Shown: in pieces, positions 22,179 to 32,257 of the stretch | Numbering within the stretch: the stretch's first letter is position 1 | Layout of the letters: each line of letters opens with the position of its first letter | Assembly: GCA_002329155.1 (NCBI GenBank) | Contig: DCXY01000024.1 | Coordinates: 73,571 to 137,570, forward strand | Origin: Stenotrophomonas sp. UBA2124 | GTDB taxonomy: Bacteria > Pseudomonadota > Gammaproteobacteria > Xanthomonadales > Xanthomonadaceae | DNA: 64,000 nucleotides | Reading direction: 5' to 3' | Program-made: the position numbers and the translations under genes | Notes under the pieces: generated by a model | The model's database searches: none | What the model was told of the DNA's origin: nothing | Seen by the model: only the letters and a program-made list of their open reading frames with translations

Positions 22179-24017
22179 TCAGCCGTCCAGCAACGCCTTG
22201 TCGCGCACGGCACCCTTGTCGGCGCTGGTCGCGAGCAGGGCGTAGGCCTTCAGCGCGGTGCTTACCTTGCGTGGGCGGGCCTGGGCGGGCTTCCAGCCGG
22301 TGGCGTCCTGTTCGGCGCGGCGGCGTGCCAGTTCGGCATCGTCCACCAGCAGGTTGATGCCGCGCTGCGGGATGTCGATGCGGATGCGGTCGCCGTCGCG
22401 CACCAGGCCGATGGTGCCGCCAGCGGCGGCCTCCGGGGAGCAGTGGCCGATGCTCAGGCCCGAGGTGCCACCGGAGAAGCGGCCATCGGTGAGCAGGGCG
22501 CAGGCTTTGCCCAGGCCCTTCGATTTCAGGTAGCTGGTGGGGTAGAGCATCTCCTGCATGCCGGGGCCACCCTTGGGGCCTTCGTAGCGGATGACCACCA
22601 CTTCGCCGGCCTGCACTTCATTGCCGAGGATGCCTTTCACTGCGGCGTCCTGGCTTTCATAGACGCGGGCATTGCCCTCGAAGACATGGATGGATTCGTC
22701 CACGCCGGCGGTCTTCACCACGCAGCCGTCAGCGGCGAGGTTGCCATACAGCACGGCCAGGCCACCTTCGCTGGAGAAGGCGTGGGCCACATCGCGGATG
22801 CAGCCTTCGGCGCGGTCAGCGTCCAGCGTGGGCCAGCGCGTGGACTGGCTGAAGGCCGCCTGCGTCGGGATGCCCGCAGGGCCGGCCTTGTAGAACTGCA
22901 GGATGGTCTGGTCGCGGGTCTGGGTGATGTCCCACTGCGCGATGCCGGCGCCGAGCGTGCGGCTGTGCACGGTGGGCACGTCGGTATGCAGCAGGCCACC
23001 GCGCGCCAGCTCGCCGAGAATGGCCATGATGCCGCCGGCGCGGTGCACGTCTTCGATGTGGTACTTCTGCGTGTTGGGCGCCACCTTGCACAGCTGCGGC
23101 ACGCGCCGCGAGAGGCGGTCGATGTCGCGCTGGTCGAAGGCCACCTCGGCCTCCTGCGCGGCGGCCAGCAGGTGCAGGATGGTGTTGGTGGAGCCGCCCA
23201 TGGCGATGTCCAGCGTCATCGCGTTCTCGAAGGCCTCGAAGGTGGCGATGCCACGCGGCAGCACGTTGGCTTCCTCGCCGCCGTACCAGCGGTGGCACAG
23301 CTCCACGATCAGCCGGCCGGCGCGCTTGAACAGCGCCTCGCGGTCGCTGTGCGTGGCCACCACCGTGCCGTTGCCCGGCAGCGACAGGCCCAGCGCCTCG
23401 GTCAGGCAGTTCATGGAGTTGGCGGTGAACATGCCCGAGCACGAGCCGCAGGTGGGGCAGGCGCTGCGCTCGATGGCGGCCACCTGCTCGTCGCTGACCT
23501 TCTCGTCGCCGGCGGCAACCATGGCGTCGATCAGGTCGAGCTTGTGGTCGGCCAGTTTGGTCTTGCCTGCTTCCATCGGCCCGCCGGACACGAACACCAC
23601 CGGGATGTTCAGGCGCAGCGCGGCCATCAGCATGCCGGGGGTGATCTTGTCGCAGTTGGAAATGCACACCAGCGCATCGGCGCAGTGCGCGTTGGCCATG
23701 TATTCCACCGAGTCGGCGATGATCTCGCGGCTGGGCAGCGAATACAGCATGCCGTCGTGGCCCATGGCGATGCCGTCATCCACCGCGATGGTGTTGAACT
23801 CCTTGGCCACGCCGCCGGCCGCCTCGATCTCGCGCGCCACGAGCTGGCCAAGGTCCTTCAGGTGGACGTGGCCGGGCACGAACTGGGTGAAGGAGTTGAC
23901 GACGGCGACGATGGGCTTGTGGAAGTCACCATCGGTCATGCCGGTGGCGCGCCACAGGGCGCGTGCGCCTGCCATGTTGCGGCCGGCGGTGGAAGTTCTG
24001 GAGCGGTATTCAGGCAT
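22179..24017 (-). CDS. ilvD: Dihydroxy-acid dehydratase
   Basis: This 612-residue enzyme dehydrates 2,3-dihydroxy-3-methyl acids to 2-oxo acids in valine, leucine and isoleucine biosynthesis. It starts with the family motif MPEYRSRTSTAGRNMAGARALWRATGM (positions 1-27, here noted by ends only: MPEYRSR and ALWRATGM). The iron-sulfur cysteines are in CISNCDKITPGM (about 120-131) and CPTCGSCSGMFTANSM (about 192-207). It lies convergent to intI and is a conserved chromosomal anchor for the integron. Confidence 0.96.
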   Translation of the reverse strand: MPEYRSRTSTAGRNMAGARALWRATGMTDGDFHKPIVAVVNSFTQFVPGHVHLKDLGQLVAREIEAAGGVAKEFNTIAVDDGIAMGHDGMLYSLPSREIIADSVEYMANAHCADALVCISNCDKITPGMLMAALRLNIPVVFVSGGPMEAGKTKLADHKLDLIDAMVAAGDEKVSDEQVAAIERSACPTCGSCSGMFTANSMNCLTEALGLSLPGNGTVVATHSDREALFKRAGRLIVELCHRWYGGEEANVLPRGIATFEAFENAMTLDIAMGGSTNTILHLLAAAQEAEVAFDQRDIDRLSRRVPQLCKVAPNTQKYHIEDVHRAGGIMAILGELARGGLLHTDVPTVHSRTLGAGIAQWDITQTRDQTILQFYKAGPAGIPTQAAFSQSTRWPTLDADRAEGCIRDVAHAFSSEGGLAVLYGNLAADGCVVKTAGVDESIHVFEGNARVYESQDAAVKGILGNEVQAGEVVVIRYEGPKGGPGMQEMLYPTSYLKSKGLGKACALLTDGRFSGGTSGLSIGHCSPEAAAGGTIGLVRDGDRIRIDIPQRGINLLVDDAELARRRAEQDATGWKPAQARPRKVSTALKAYALLATSADKGAVRDKALLDG

Positions 24018-24110
24018 GGGGGCGAGCGGAATTTGCTGGCGGCAGTGTGGGGAGATCGATTCTGCATCAAGTTCCCGGTTGCAGCTGCAACCAACGAAGC
24101 CGGGCGGTTT

Positions 24111-24236
24111 CCCCCTCTCCCCAACCCCTCTCCCGCGAGGGGAGAGGGGCTTTGATTCCCGCCAGCGGTGGCGCTCACCGCAAGCATTGCTTCAAGCCCC
24201 TCTCCCCTTGCGGGAGAGGGGTTGGGGAGAGGGGGC
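24111..24236. repeat. G+C-rich palindromic repeats upstream of the ygiB-like gene
   Basis: Two hairpins of the CCCCTCTCCCGCGAGGGGAG type, in opposite orientation, fill most of the 334-bp gap between ilvD and the next plus-strand gene. No gene is visible in the gap. Confidence 0.75.
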
Positions 24237-24351
24237 TCAACGTAAAAGCGCCCACCACCTGAAACCCGATTCAGCTTCGGCAGCCACGTTGTTTTCGCAT
24301 TTGCATCTTCATCGGGCATCATTCGGGTATTACTTTGACGGGGAATCCGCC

Positions 24352-24921
24352 ATGAAGCGTTCCAGGACCACCGCGCTGCTGTTGATGAGCGCCGCGCCGC
24401 TGCTGTTCACCGCCTGCCAGAAGCAAGAGAGCGTGCAGGTGCAGGAAGGGCTCTACACCTCGGTGGAAGCCTGCAGCGAAGCGACCGGCGACCCCTCCAG
24501 CTGCCGTCAGGCATTCGCCACCGCGCAGCAGCAGGCCGCCGATGCCGCACCCAAGTACGCCAGCAAGGAAGAGTGCGCCAAGGAGTACCCGGCCGAGCAG
24601 TGCGTGCAGCAGCACACCAGTGCCGGCACCTCGTTCATCGGGCCGATGATGATGGGCTTCTTCATGTCGCAGATGCTCAACAACAGCCGTGGTGCGGTGG
24701 CCGCAGCGCCGGCCTCGCAGCCTGCATTCCGTGACAACGCCAACGGCTGGGCCAAGCCGGCCGCGGCACCGGGCGGCACCGGTGGCATGAACACCAACAG
24801 TGGCATTGGTGCGGGCAAGGCCGGCCTGGCGCCAGTGACCAGCCAGCCGAACCGTGTGGTGACCGCCAGCCGTGGTGGCTTCGGCGCACGCAGCAGCGGC
24901 CGCACCAGCGTCGGCGGTTGA
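24352..24921 (+). CDS. DUF1190 (YgiB-like) lipoprotein
   Basis: This 189-residue protein has a lipoprotein signal with lipobox LFTAC near residue 22. It then has the DUF1190 pattern: YTSVEACSEATGDPSSCRQAF and KEECAKEYPAEQC, a run of paired cysteines, and a glycine-, serine- and arginine-rich tail ending GGFGARSSGRTS. It lies 4 bases before the next gene, a YgiC-like synthetase. This repeats the E. coli ygiB-ygiC order. The start is the ATG at 24352, not the long upstream frame antisense to ilvD. Confidence 0.85.
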   Translation: MKRSRTTALLLMSAAPLLFTACQKQESVQVQEGLYTSVEACSEATGDPSSCRQAFATAQQQAADAAPKYASKEECAKEYPAEQCVQQHTSAGTSFIGPMMMGFFMSQMLNNSRGAVAAAPASQPAFRDNANGWAKPAAAPGGTGGMNTNSGIGAGKAGLAPVTSQPNRVVTASRGGFGARSSGRTSVGG

Positions 24922-24925
24922 TGCG

Positions 24926-26113
24926 GTGAAGCGTGTTGCCATTGCCGAGCGCAGCAACTGGCGTGCCCGCGCGGCCGAGGCCGGTTTCCGCTTCCACACC
25001 ATCGCCGGCGCGCCGTACTGGGATGAAACCGCGTACTACGCCTTCACCCTGCGCCAGATAGAGAACGATCTGGAAGACCCCAGCGCCGAGCTGCACGCGA
25101 TGGCGCTGGATCTGGTGGGCGAGGTGGTGGCCAGCGAGGCGCTGATGGCGCAGCTGGCCATTCCCGAACCGTTCCGCGACTGGATTGCCGAAAGCTGGCG
25201 CCGCCGCGACCCGCATCTCTATGGCCGGCTGGATTTCGCCTATGACGGCAACGGCCCGGCCAAGCTGTACGAACTCAATTACGACACGCCCACCTCGTTG
25301 TACGAGGCCGCGTTCTTCCAGTGGCAATGGCTGGAGGACCAGCGCAACCGTGGCGTGCTGCCGCAGCAGGCCGACCAGTTCAACTCCATCCACGAAGCAT
25401 TGGTGGAACGCTTTGCCGAGCTGTCCGCGCGCCTGCCACCGCCGCTGTATTTCAGCGCGGTGCGTGAATCGGAAGAGGACCAGGGCACGGTGGCTTACCT
25501 GCGTGACTGCGCATCGCAGGCGGGGCTGCACGGCGCGGCCATCGCCATCGAGGACATCGGTCTTTCCGCCGACGGGCGCTTCACCGACATGGACGATGTG
25601 GTGATCGGCAGCCTGTTCAAGCTGTATCCGCTGGAAGACCTGATGCAGGAGGAATTCGGCGCTGCATTGCCGCGTTCGGGCGTGCAGCTGCTGGAGCCGG
25701 CGTGGAAGGCGGTGCTGAGCAACAAGGGCATCCTGCCGCTGCTGTGGCAGCGTCATCGCGGCCATCCCAATCTGCTGGAAGCGCATTTCGATGATGGCGG
25801 CGCGCTGCCGACGGGTTGGGTGCGCAAGCCGTTGCATTCGCGCGAAGGTGCCAACGTTGCCATGCACATGGACGACGGCAGCTGGCAGCAGAGTGAAGGC
25901 CCCTACAGCGGGCCGAGCATCCGGCAGGCGCTGCACGCGCTGCCGTCGTTCGACGGCAACTACCCGATGGTCGGCAGCTGGGTGGTGGGCGACCGCGCCT
26001 GTGGCATCGGCGTGCGCGAGGACGACAGCCGCATCACCCGTGACAGCGCCCGCTTCCTGCCGCACGCCATCATTGATGACGCGCCGCAGGGGAGCACGCG
26101 GATCTACCTCTGA
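24926..26113 (+). CDS. Glutathionylspermidine synthase-like ATP-grasp protein (YgiC type)
   Basis: This protein of about 395 residues starts at a GTG at 24926, 4 bases after the ygiB-like stop; an in-frame ATG at 24872 lies inside the upstream gene. It belongs to the glutathionylspermidine synthase C-terminal ATP-grasp fold. Visible family stretches are LYGRLDFAYDGNGPAKLYELN, LLEPAWKAVLSNKGILPLLW and the closing YPMVGSWVVGDRACGIGVRED. The E. coli YgiC relatives do not have proven amidase or synthase activity, so the substrate is open. Confidence 0.88.
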   Translation: MKRVAIAERSNWRARAAEAGFRFHTIAGAPYWDETAYYAFTLRQIENDLEDPSAELHAMALDLVGEVVASEALMAQLAIPEPFRDWIAESWRRRDPHLYGRLDFAYDGNGPAKLYELNYDTPTSLYEAAFFQWQWLEDQRNRGVLPQQADQFNSIHEALVERFAELSARLPPPLYFSAVRESEEDQGTVAYLRDCASQAGLHGAAIAIEDIGLSADGRFTDMDDVVIGSLFKLYPLEDLMQEEFGAALPRSGVQLLEPAWKAVLSNKGILPLLWQRHRGHPNLLEAHFDDGGALPTGWVRKPLHSREGANVAMHMDDGSWQQSEGPYSGPSIRQALHALPSFDGNYPMVGSWVVGDRACGIGVREDDSRITRDSARFLPHAIIDDAPQGSTRIYL

Positions 26114-26115
26114 GC

Positions 26116-26772
26116 ATGGCGATACGGCGGCCACCGGGAAGCAGGTGGCGCGCCGTGGAGGTGCCGGGCCGGCATTTTGACGACGGGCGCAGCCTGGGTG
26201 CCTATGCCGACCGCGTTGCCGTGCGGTGCCATCGTTGTGGTGCGGCGGGCTGGATACTGGCGCAATGGCAGCCCTGTCGCTGGAGTGCGCGTTTCCGCTG
26301 CTCCAGCTGCAGTGCCGCAGCGGACAGCGGTAATGGCCGCTGGTTGGGTGCCGTGCAATGGAGTGGCCGCCGCCCGTGCGGCTACTGCGGACATCAGTGG
26401 GTCAGTGTCTGCGAGCGCCGGCCATCGGCTGAAACGAGGATGCCACCGACACTGCCCGGTCGCTGCGCGCAGTGTGGGCGGCAGTGCGAGGTGGAGATCT
26501 GCATGCGGCCCGTGCGCGATGGCGCGCCCGTCGATCCGCATTTCGGCCTGCCACTGCGGTTGGTGGAGCCGACCCGTGCAGGCGTGGTCTGGGCCTACAA
26601 CGAAGCGCATCTGCAGGCCTTGCAGGCGTTCGCGGTGGCGAAGCTGCGCGAAGGCAATGGCGTGCATTCTTCCATGTTCTCGCGGCTGCCAACGTGGATG
26701 AAGCAGGCGCGGCATCGACGCGTGCTGCAGCAGGCAGTGGAGCGCCTGCTAGGCCGTCTGCAGGACGCCTAG
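26116..26772 (+). CDS. Zinc-ribbon protein of unknown function
   Basis: This 218-residue protein starts 2 bases after the synthetase stop and so is in the same operon. It has at least three CxxC pairs: CHRCG (38-42), CSSC (about 62-65) and CGYCG (about 87-91), with a further CAQCG near 115, which suggests two zinc ribbons. The C-terminal half is helical and basic, with FGLPLRLVEPT and VWAYNEAHLQALQ. It looks like an uncharacterised TFIIB-type zinc-ribbon protein. Its stop overlaps the end of the convergent DUF58 gene by 4 bases. Confidence 0.7.
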   Translation: MAIRRPPGSRWRAVEVPGRHFDDGRSLGAYADRVAVRCHRCGAAGWILAQWQPCRWSARFRCSSCSAAADSGNGRWLGAVQWSGRRPCGYCGHQWVSVCERRPSAETRMPPTLPGRCAQCGRQCEVEICMRPVRDGAPVDPHFGLPLRLVEPTRAGVVWAYNEAHLQALQAFAVAKLREGNGVHSSMFSRLPTWMKQARHRRVLQQAVERLLGRLQDA

Positions 26773-28067
26773 AGCAGGCCGTCGCGCTTAACCGCGAGGT
26801 AGCGTTCCACCAGTGCGCCGGGGAGTTCTTCGGCGGTGACGTCGAGCACCATCACCCGGTGGCTGCGCAGGGCTTCATGAGCATCGGCGCGTTGCTGCAG
26901 GTAGCGCGCGATGGCACCGGCCTGCACCGCGTCGGGGATGGTCTCCACATCGCGTGCGAGGGCCTGGTCCAACTCACGTTCGCGCAGGCTGGCCACGCAG
27001 ACAAGATGACGTTTCTGCAGCAGGCGCACGGCAGTGAGCAGGTCTTCGATGTCTTCATCGCGCACGTTGGTGACCAGCATCACCAGTGAACGGCGCGGCT
27101 GCCGCAGCGAGAGTTCGGTGGCGGCGGCAAGGTAGTCGGTGGCGACGGGTTGCGGCTGCAGGTCGTAGCTGGCGCGCAGCAGGGTGTCGATGGCGCCGAG
27201 GCCGCGCTGCGGCGCCACCCAGCGGCTGTCACCACCGGTGGCGAACATGCCCACGCCGTCGCCCTGGCGCAGTGCCAGGTAGGACACCACCAGCGCGGCG
27301 TTGAGCACATGGTCGAAATGCGAAAGGCCATCCTCCTCGGCCATCATGCGGCGGCCGGTGTCGATCATCATCAGCAGCTGCTGGTTCTTCTCGTCCTGGT
27401 ATTCGCGTGAGATCAGCTTGCGCGCGCGGGCGGTGGCCTTCCAGTCGATCTGGCGCAGGCTGTCACCGACGCGGTACTCGCGCATCTGGTGGAAGTCCGT
27501 GCCTTCGCCACGGCGGCGCTTGAGGTGGGCACCGACCAGACGCGAGGCCATTTCCGCGCTGAGCAGCGCCAGCCGTGTGAGCGGGGCGAAGTTGGGGTAG
27601 ACGCGGACCGTCTGCGGCGTGCCGGCCGTGCGCAGCTGTCGCCACAGGCGCAGCGGTGAATGCAGGCGCAGGTGCACGCCATCGAACACGAAGGTGCCAC
27701 GGTTGGCAGGCGTGAGCCGGTAGCTGAAACGGGTTTCGCTGGCACGCGGCAGCTGCAGGGTGCGCGGCAGGCCGGGCGTCTGCCAGCCATCGGGCACGAG
27801 GTCGTAGACGTCCACGCGCTGGCGGCCGAAGGCATCGAGCTGCAGCCAGGTTTCGCGTTCGACGCCGAGCGCGAGGGAATCGGGCAGCTCACGCCGCACC
27901 AGCGGTGTGGGGCTGCGCCACAGCAGCAGGGCATCGAGCAGAGCGAGTGCGCCGATGGCGGCACCGGTGATGGTCCATGCAAGCTGCGGAAGGTAATTCA
28001 GCGCGACGGGAACGCCGAGCAGGCCCCAGAGGGCCAGCAGGATGAGCAGGAGCGGGGCAGGTCTCAT
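26769..28067 (-). CDS. DUF58 domain protein
   Basis: This 432-residue protein has two N-terminal membrane helices (about 4-20 and 28-48) and a soluble part with the DUF58 pattern VGDSLRQIDWKATARARKLISREY (about residues 200-223, key residues DWKA and SRE). It also has a VWA-like tail starting LLMMIDTGRRM. DUF58 proteins usually pair with MoxR ATPases, which are encoded in the same run. They are thought to assist folding or activation of envelope complexes. Confidence 0.9.
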   Translation of the reverse strand: MRPAPLLLILLALWGLLGVPVALNYLPQLAWTITGAAIGALALLDALLLWRSPTPLVRRELPDSLALGVERETWLQLDAFGRQRVDVYDLVPDGWQTPGLPRTLQLPRASETRFSYRLTPANRGTFVFDGVHLRLHSPLRLWRQLRTAGTPQTVRVYPNFAPLTRLALLSAEMASRLVGAHLKRRRGEGTDFHQMREYRVGDSLRQIDWKATARARKLISREYQDEKNQQLLMMIDTGRRMMAEEDGLSHFDHVLNAALVVSYLALRQGDGVGMFATGGDSRWVAPQRGLGAIDTLLRASYDLQPQPVATDYLAAATELSLRQPRRSLVMLVTNVRDEDIEDLLTAVRLLQKRHLVCVASLRERELDQALARDVETIPDAVQAGAIARYLQQRADAHEALRSHRVMVLDVTAEELPGALVERYLAVKRDGLL

Positions 28068-28090
28068 GGGTGTACTCCGCTGCTGGAAGC

Positions 28091-28463
28091 ACCCCTCCCC
28101 AGCCCTCCCCTTTGCGCTTCGCGCAGAAGGGAGGGGGCAGGGCTCCTCCCCTTGGGGGCGCAGCCCACAGGGGGAGGCTGGGAGGGGGTTGGGTTTTGGG
28201 GCATGTGGCGGTGAAGCGAACGGCTACCCCTCCCCAACCCTCCCCTTTGCACTTCGCGCAAAAGGGAGGGGGCAGGGTGGCCCCTCCCCTTGGGGGCGCA
28301 GCCCGCAGGGGGAGGTTGGGAGGGGGTTGGGTTTTGGGGCATCTGGCGGTGAAGCGTGGAGCTACCCCTCCCCAACCCTCCCCTCTGCGCTTCGCGCAGA
28401 AGGGAGGGAGCAGGGCCCCTCCCCTTGGGGGCGCAGCCCACAGGGGGAGGCTGGGAGGGGGTG
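28091..28463. repeat. Three tandem copies of a ~136-bp palindromic repeat unit
   Basis: Units begin at 28091, 28226 and 28364, each with ACCCCTCCCC, a CCTCCCCTTTGCGCTTCG-type hairpin and a CTTGGGGGCGCAGCCC hairpin. A TTGGGTTTTGGGGCAT spacer joins the first two junctions. The array separates the MoxR and DUF58 genes; no gene lies in the 424-bp gap. Confidence 0.85.
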
Positions 28464-28491
28464 GAAGTGCTCATCGCTGGCACCTGCGGGA

Positions 28492-29552
<1,061 letters not shown>

Positions 29553-29556
<4 letters not shown>

Positions 29557-30701
29557 AGCTGGTTTCTCATCTGGATGAGCAGGCGGATACGGTCACGCAG
29601 GGCGGTGTCGTCGCGCGAGCCGGGTTGCTGCAGGGCAGTCTGCACGCGCGTGAGCGGCCATTTCAGGTGGTCGGCGATGGCCTGCGCCTGCGCATCACCG
29701 GCCAGTGCCGCGGCAAGCGGCGCACGGCGGCGCAGGCGGGCGAGGAAGGATTGGCGCACGGCTTCATACAGCAGCGGCGTCTTGCCGTAGCGGTGCAGGA
29801 ATTCGCCGGCGGCGCGCACATGCTCCAGCAGCGAGCGGCGGTCGCCGCGTGGCGAGGGCAGCAGCGCGCCGAAGCGTTGGCTGATCATCCACAGCCATGC
29901 CAGCAGGGCCAGCAGCAGAGGCACCCATACCGGCCAGCCGCGCTTGTAGATCAGCTTCCACAGCGAGGGCATCTGCATTTCATAGATCAGGTGCACGGTG
30001 CCCTTGCCGTAGTTGGGCGAGAGCACCAGACGCGCCAGGTCACGGTGTGGAATATCGCGCAGGCCGGTGTCACGTGCGTCTTCGCCATTGCGCAGGAAGT
30101 CGGTGCTGCCGAGTATGTCCACACGGCCGGCACCGTAGCGCAACCGCGCCCAGGCCAGGGTCTTGTCGGTGCCATCCCCCCAGCTGCGTTCGCTGCGGAC
30201 TTTGCCGGCGAGAGTGAAGCGGGTGCCGCTGCAGAATTCCAGGTGGTGTTCCTGCCCGGGGACCTGCCACGGCTGGCAGCGTGCGCGCACCTCGCTGGTC
30301 TGCACGCCCAGGCGCTCAAGCAGGCCACGGTCATCGTCGTCGAGGTCTTCATCGGGCTTGGGCATCTGCAGCAGCAGGTGCCCGCCGAACTGCACCCAAT
30401 CCAGCAGGTCGGTCACCTGCGAGGGCGTGAGCGTGCGTGGGTCGTCGAGGATCAGCACGCTGTCGCCGGGTTGCAGGTGCATGGCCGGCAGGTCCAGCTG
30501 GCGGCGTGATTCGGCGCTGAGGCCGTCACGGCGCAGGGTTTCGCGCAGGGCGTACAGCGGGTTGTAGGTGGGCTCGCCATACGCGGGCAGCGTTATCTCT
30601 TCCTTCTTCTTCTCGAAGCCGGACAGCACCCACAGCACCACCAGCCCTGCGATCAGCAGCACCACGGTGGCTATGGCGGCATTGCGTACGTTGGGCTTCA
30701 T
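29553..30701 (-). CDS. DUF4350 domain membrane protein
   Basis: This 382-residue protein has an N-terminal helix (AAIATVVLLIAGLVVLWVL), then a soluble ThuA-like DUF4350 domain with the stretches NPLYALRETLRRDG, SVLILDDPRTLTPSQVTDL and FGGHLLLQM. A second helix follows (VWVPLLLALLAWLWM), then a cytoplasmic tail. I chose the ATG at 30701, which overlaps the upstream stop by 4 bp. Confidence 0.88.
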
Positions 30702-32257
30702 GCGGGCCACCCGTACTGGCGGTGCAGGTCGCCCATCAACGCTTCAAATTCCTGTTCGCTGGGCAGGCGCCCCGCATACGCGGCGTACTGCCAGGTGCGG
30801 ACCATGTGCGCGAACAGCGTGCGGTCCTGTTCCTGCGGCATGCGCCGTGAGGCACGCAGGCACTGGGCTTCGGTAGCGCCGGGTGGCAGCACGATGTCCG
30901 CGCGCTGGCCCAGCACCTCCACCGAGGCGCGGTACAGCAGGGCCAGCGCATGGCGCGGTTTGCCTTCGTTCCACAACCGACGCGCGCTGCCCAGGATGTC
31001 GGGCGGCAGCACTTCGGGCAGCAGCAGGGCTTCGTGCTGCACCGGTGTTTGCTTCTCGCGCGGCAGGCGGCCACTGCCGCGCAGCCACGGCAGCCACCAG
31101 CGGGCGGTGAGCACGAGCGCGATCAGTACCACGCCGAGCACGATCCACAGCACGCTCTCGCTCAGCAGCGCCAACAGCTTGCCAATGAGTTTGAGAAAGC
31201 CCGGTGCGTCGGATGGCTTGGCATCAGGCCTGGGTTCGTGCGGCTTGCGTACCCAGCGTTCGACCGTGCGCTTGGCACCCAGCTGCGGGTCTTCGTAGGC
31301 GCGCGCGGCGGCCTGGCGGAAGCCGGCTGTGTCGGCCTTGCTGTCGGCGAACACGGTTTCGGGTGTGGCGGGTGCGCGCGGCGTCTGCGCAGCGCCCTTG
31401 TGGTTGCCATGGGTGGGCGCCGGCGGTGCTGGCTCGGCCTCCTGCGCGCGCAGTGGCGACACGCACACGGCCAGCACCAGCACCATCAACGGTGCCAGTT
31501 TGGCCAGGCGCTCGCGCATGCGGCGGAAGGCGATTTCAACATCCCACGCTTCCAGCTGGGTGCGCCGGTTGAGGTATAGGCCGAAGCCGGCGCCGCTGTA
31601 GAACGGGCTGATCAGGGTCATCGCCAGCCAACCCAGCAGGTTGAGGCCGATCCACGCCCAGGCGGGTGTCTCCTCGCCTATCAGTGACCAGGCCGCGCGC
31701 AGCGATTCGGACAGCAGGTCCACCGGCACGAATATGAAGATCAGGGCCACGCCGGCAAGCTGCAGCATGCTCTCGAAGTGCCAGCACACCGTGGTGAGCA
31801 GGGTGGCGTGGCCATAGCTGGCGGCGCCAAGGGTGCGCCGGCGCATGCGCCGCTGCGCGGCATCGCCCCCTTCAAGCAGGTCCACCGGCATCAGCAGCGA
31901 GCGTGCCGGGCTGAGCCGCCGCCAGCCCAGGTAGGCGTCGATGCCGCGCCAGCCCCAGCGCAGCTGCGCGCGCAGGGTCTCGCGGGTGCTGGGCTCGGCA
32001 CCGAATGCACCGCGCGAGATCACATACAGCGGGATGCGCTCGAACGCCGGCTTGAACCACCACAGCGCGAACGCTGCCAGCCAGAAGTTGTCCAGCAGCC
32101 AGCCGCCGAGGTTGAACAGGGCGAACACCGGCAGCGTCACCAGCAGCCACGGCTTCCAGATGGCGCTGGCATGACGGCGCACCAGCGCGGTGCCCAGCTC
32201 CATCGCCTCCCATTGCGAACGTGCGCGCAGCACCACGTCGAGCTGGTCAATGCGCAT
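30698..32257 (-). CDS. DUF4129 domain membrane protein
   Basis: This protein of about 519 residues has several N-terminal membrane segments in its first 300 residues, a linker rich in proline, alanine and threonine, another helix (VLWIVLGVVLIALVLTARW), and a C-terminal DUF4129 domain (about 440-515) with RHALALLYRASVEVL. The start is MRIDQLD at 32257, which overlaps the SpoIIM-like gene by 11 bp. Confidence 0.85.
   Translation of the reverse strand: MRIDQLDVVLRARSQWEAMELGTALVRRHASAIWKPWLLVTLPVFALFNLGGWLLDNFWLAAFALWWFKPAFERIPLYVISRGAFGAEPSTRETLRAQLRWGWRGIDAYLGWRRLSPARSLLMPVDLLEGGDAAQRRMRRRTLGAASYGHATLLTTVCWHFESMLQLAGVALIFIFVPVDLLSESLRAAWSLIGEETPAWAWIGLNLLGWLAMTLISPFYSGAGFGLYLNRRTQLEAWDVEIAFRRMRERLAKLAPLMVLVLAVCVSPLRAQEAEPAPPAPTHGNHKGAAQTPRAPATPETVFADSKADTAGFRQAAARAYEDPQLGAKRTVERWVRKPHEPRPDAKPSDAPGFLKLIGKLLALLSESVLWIVLGVVLIALVLTARWWLPWLRGSGRLPREKQTPVQHEALLLPEVLPPDILGSARRLWNEGKPRHALALLYRASVEVLGQRADIVLPPGATEAQCLRASRRMPQEQDRTLFAHMVRTWQYAAYAGRLPSEQEFEALMGDLHRQYGWPA

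Noticed and set aside
22011..24155. Very long plus-strand frame antisense to ilvD
   Set aside because: It is the shadow of a high-G+C gene with a strong family match. The translation is low-complexity and has no recognisable domain or ribosome binding site.
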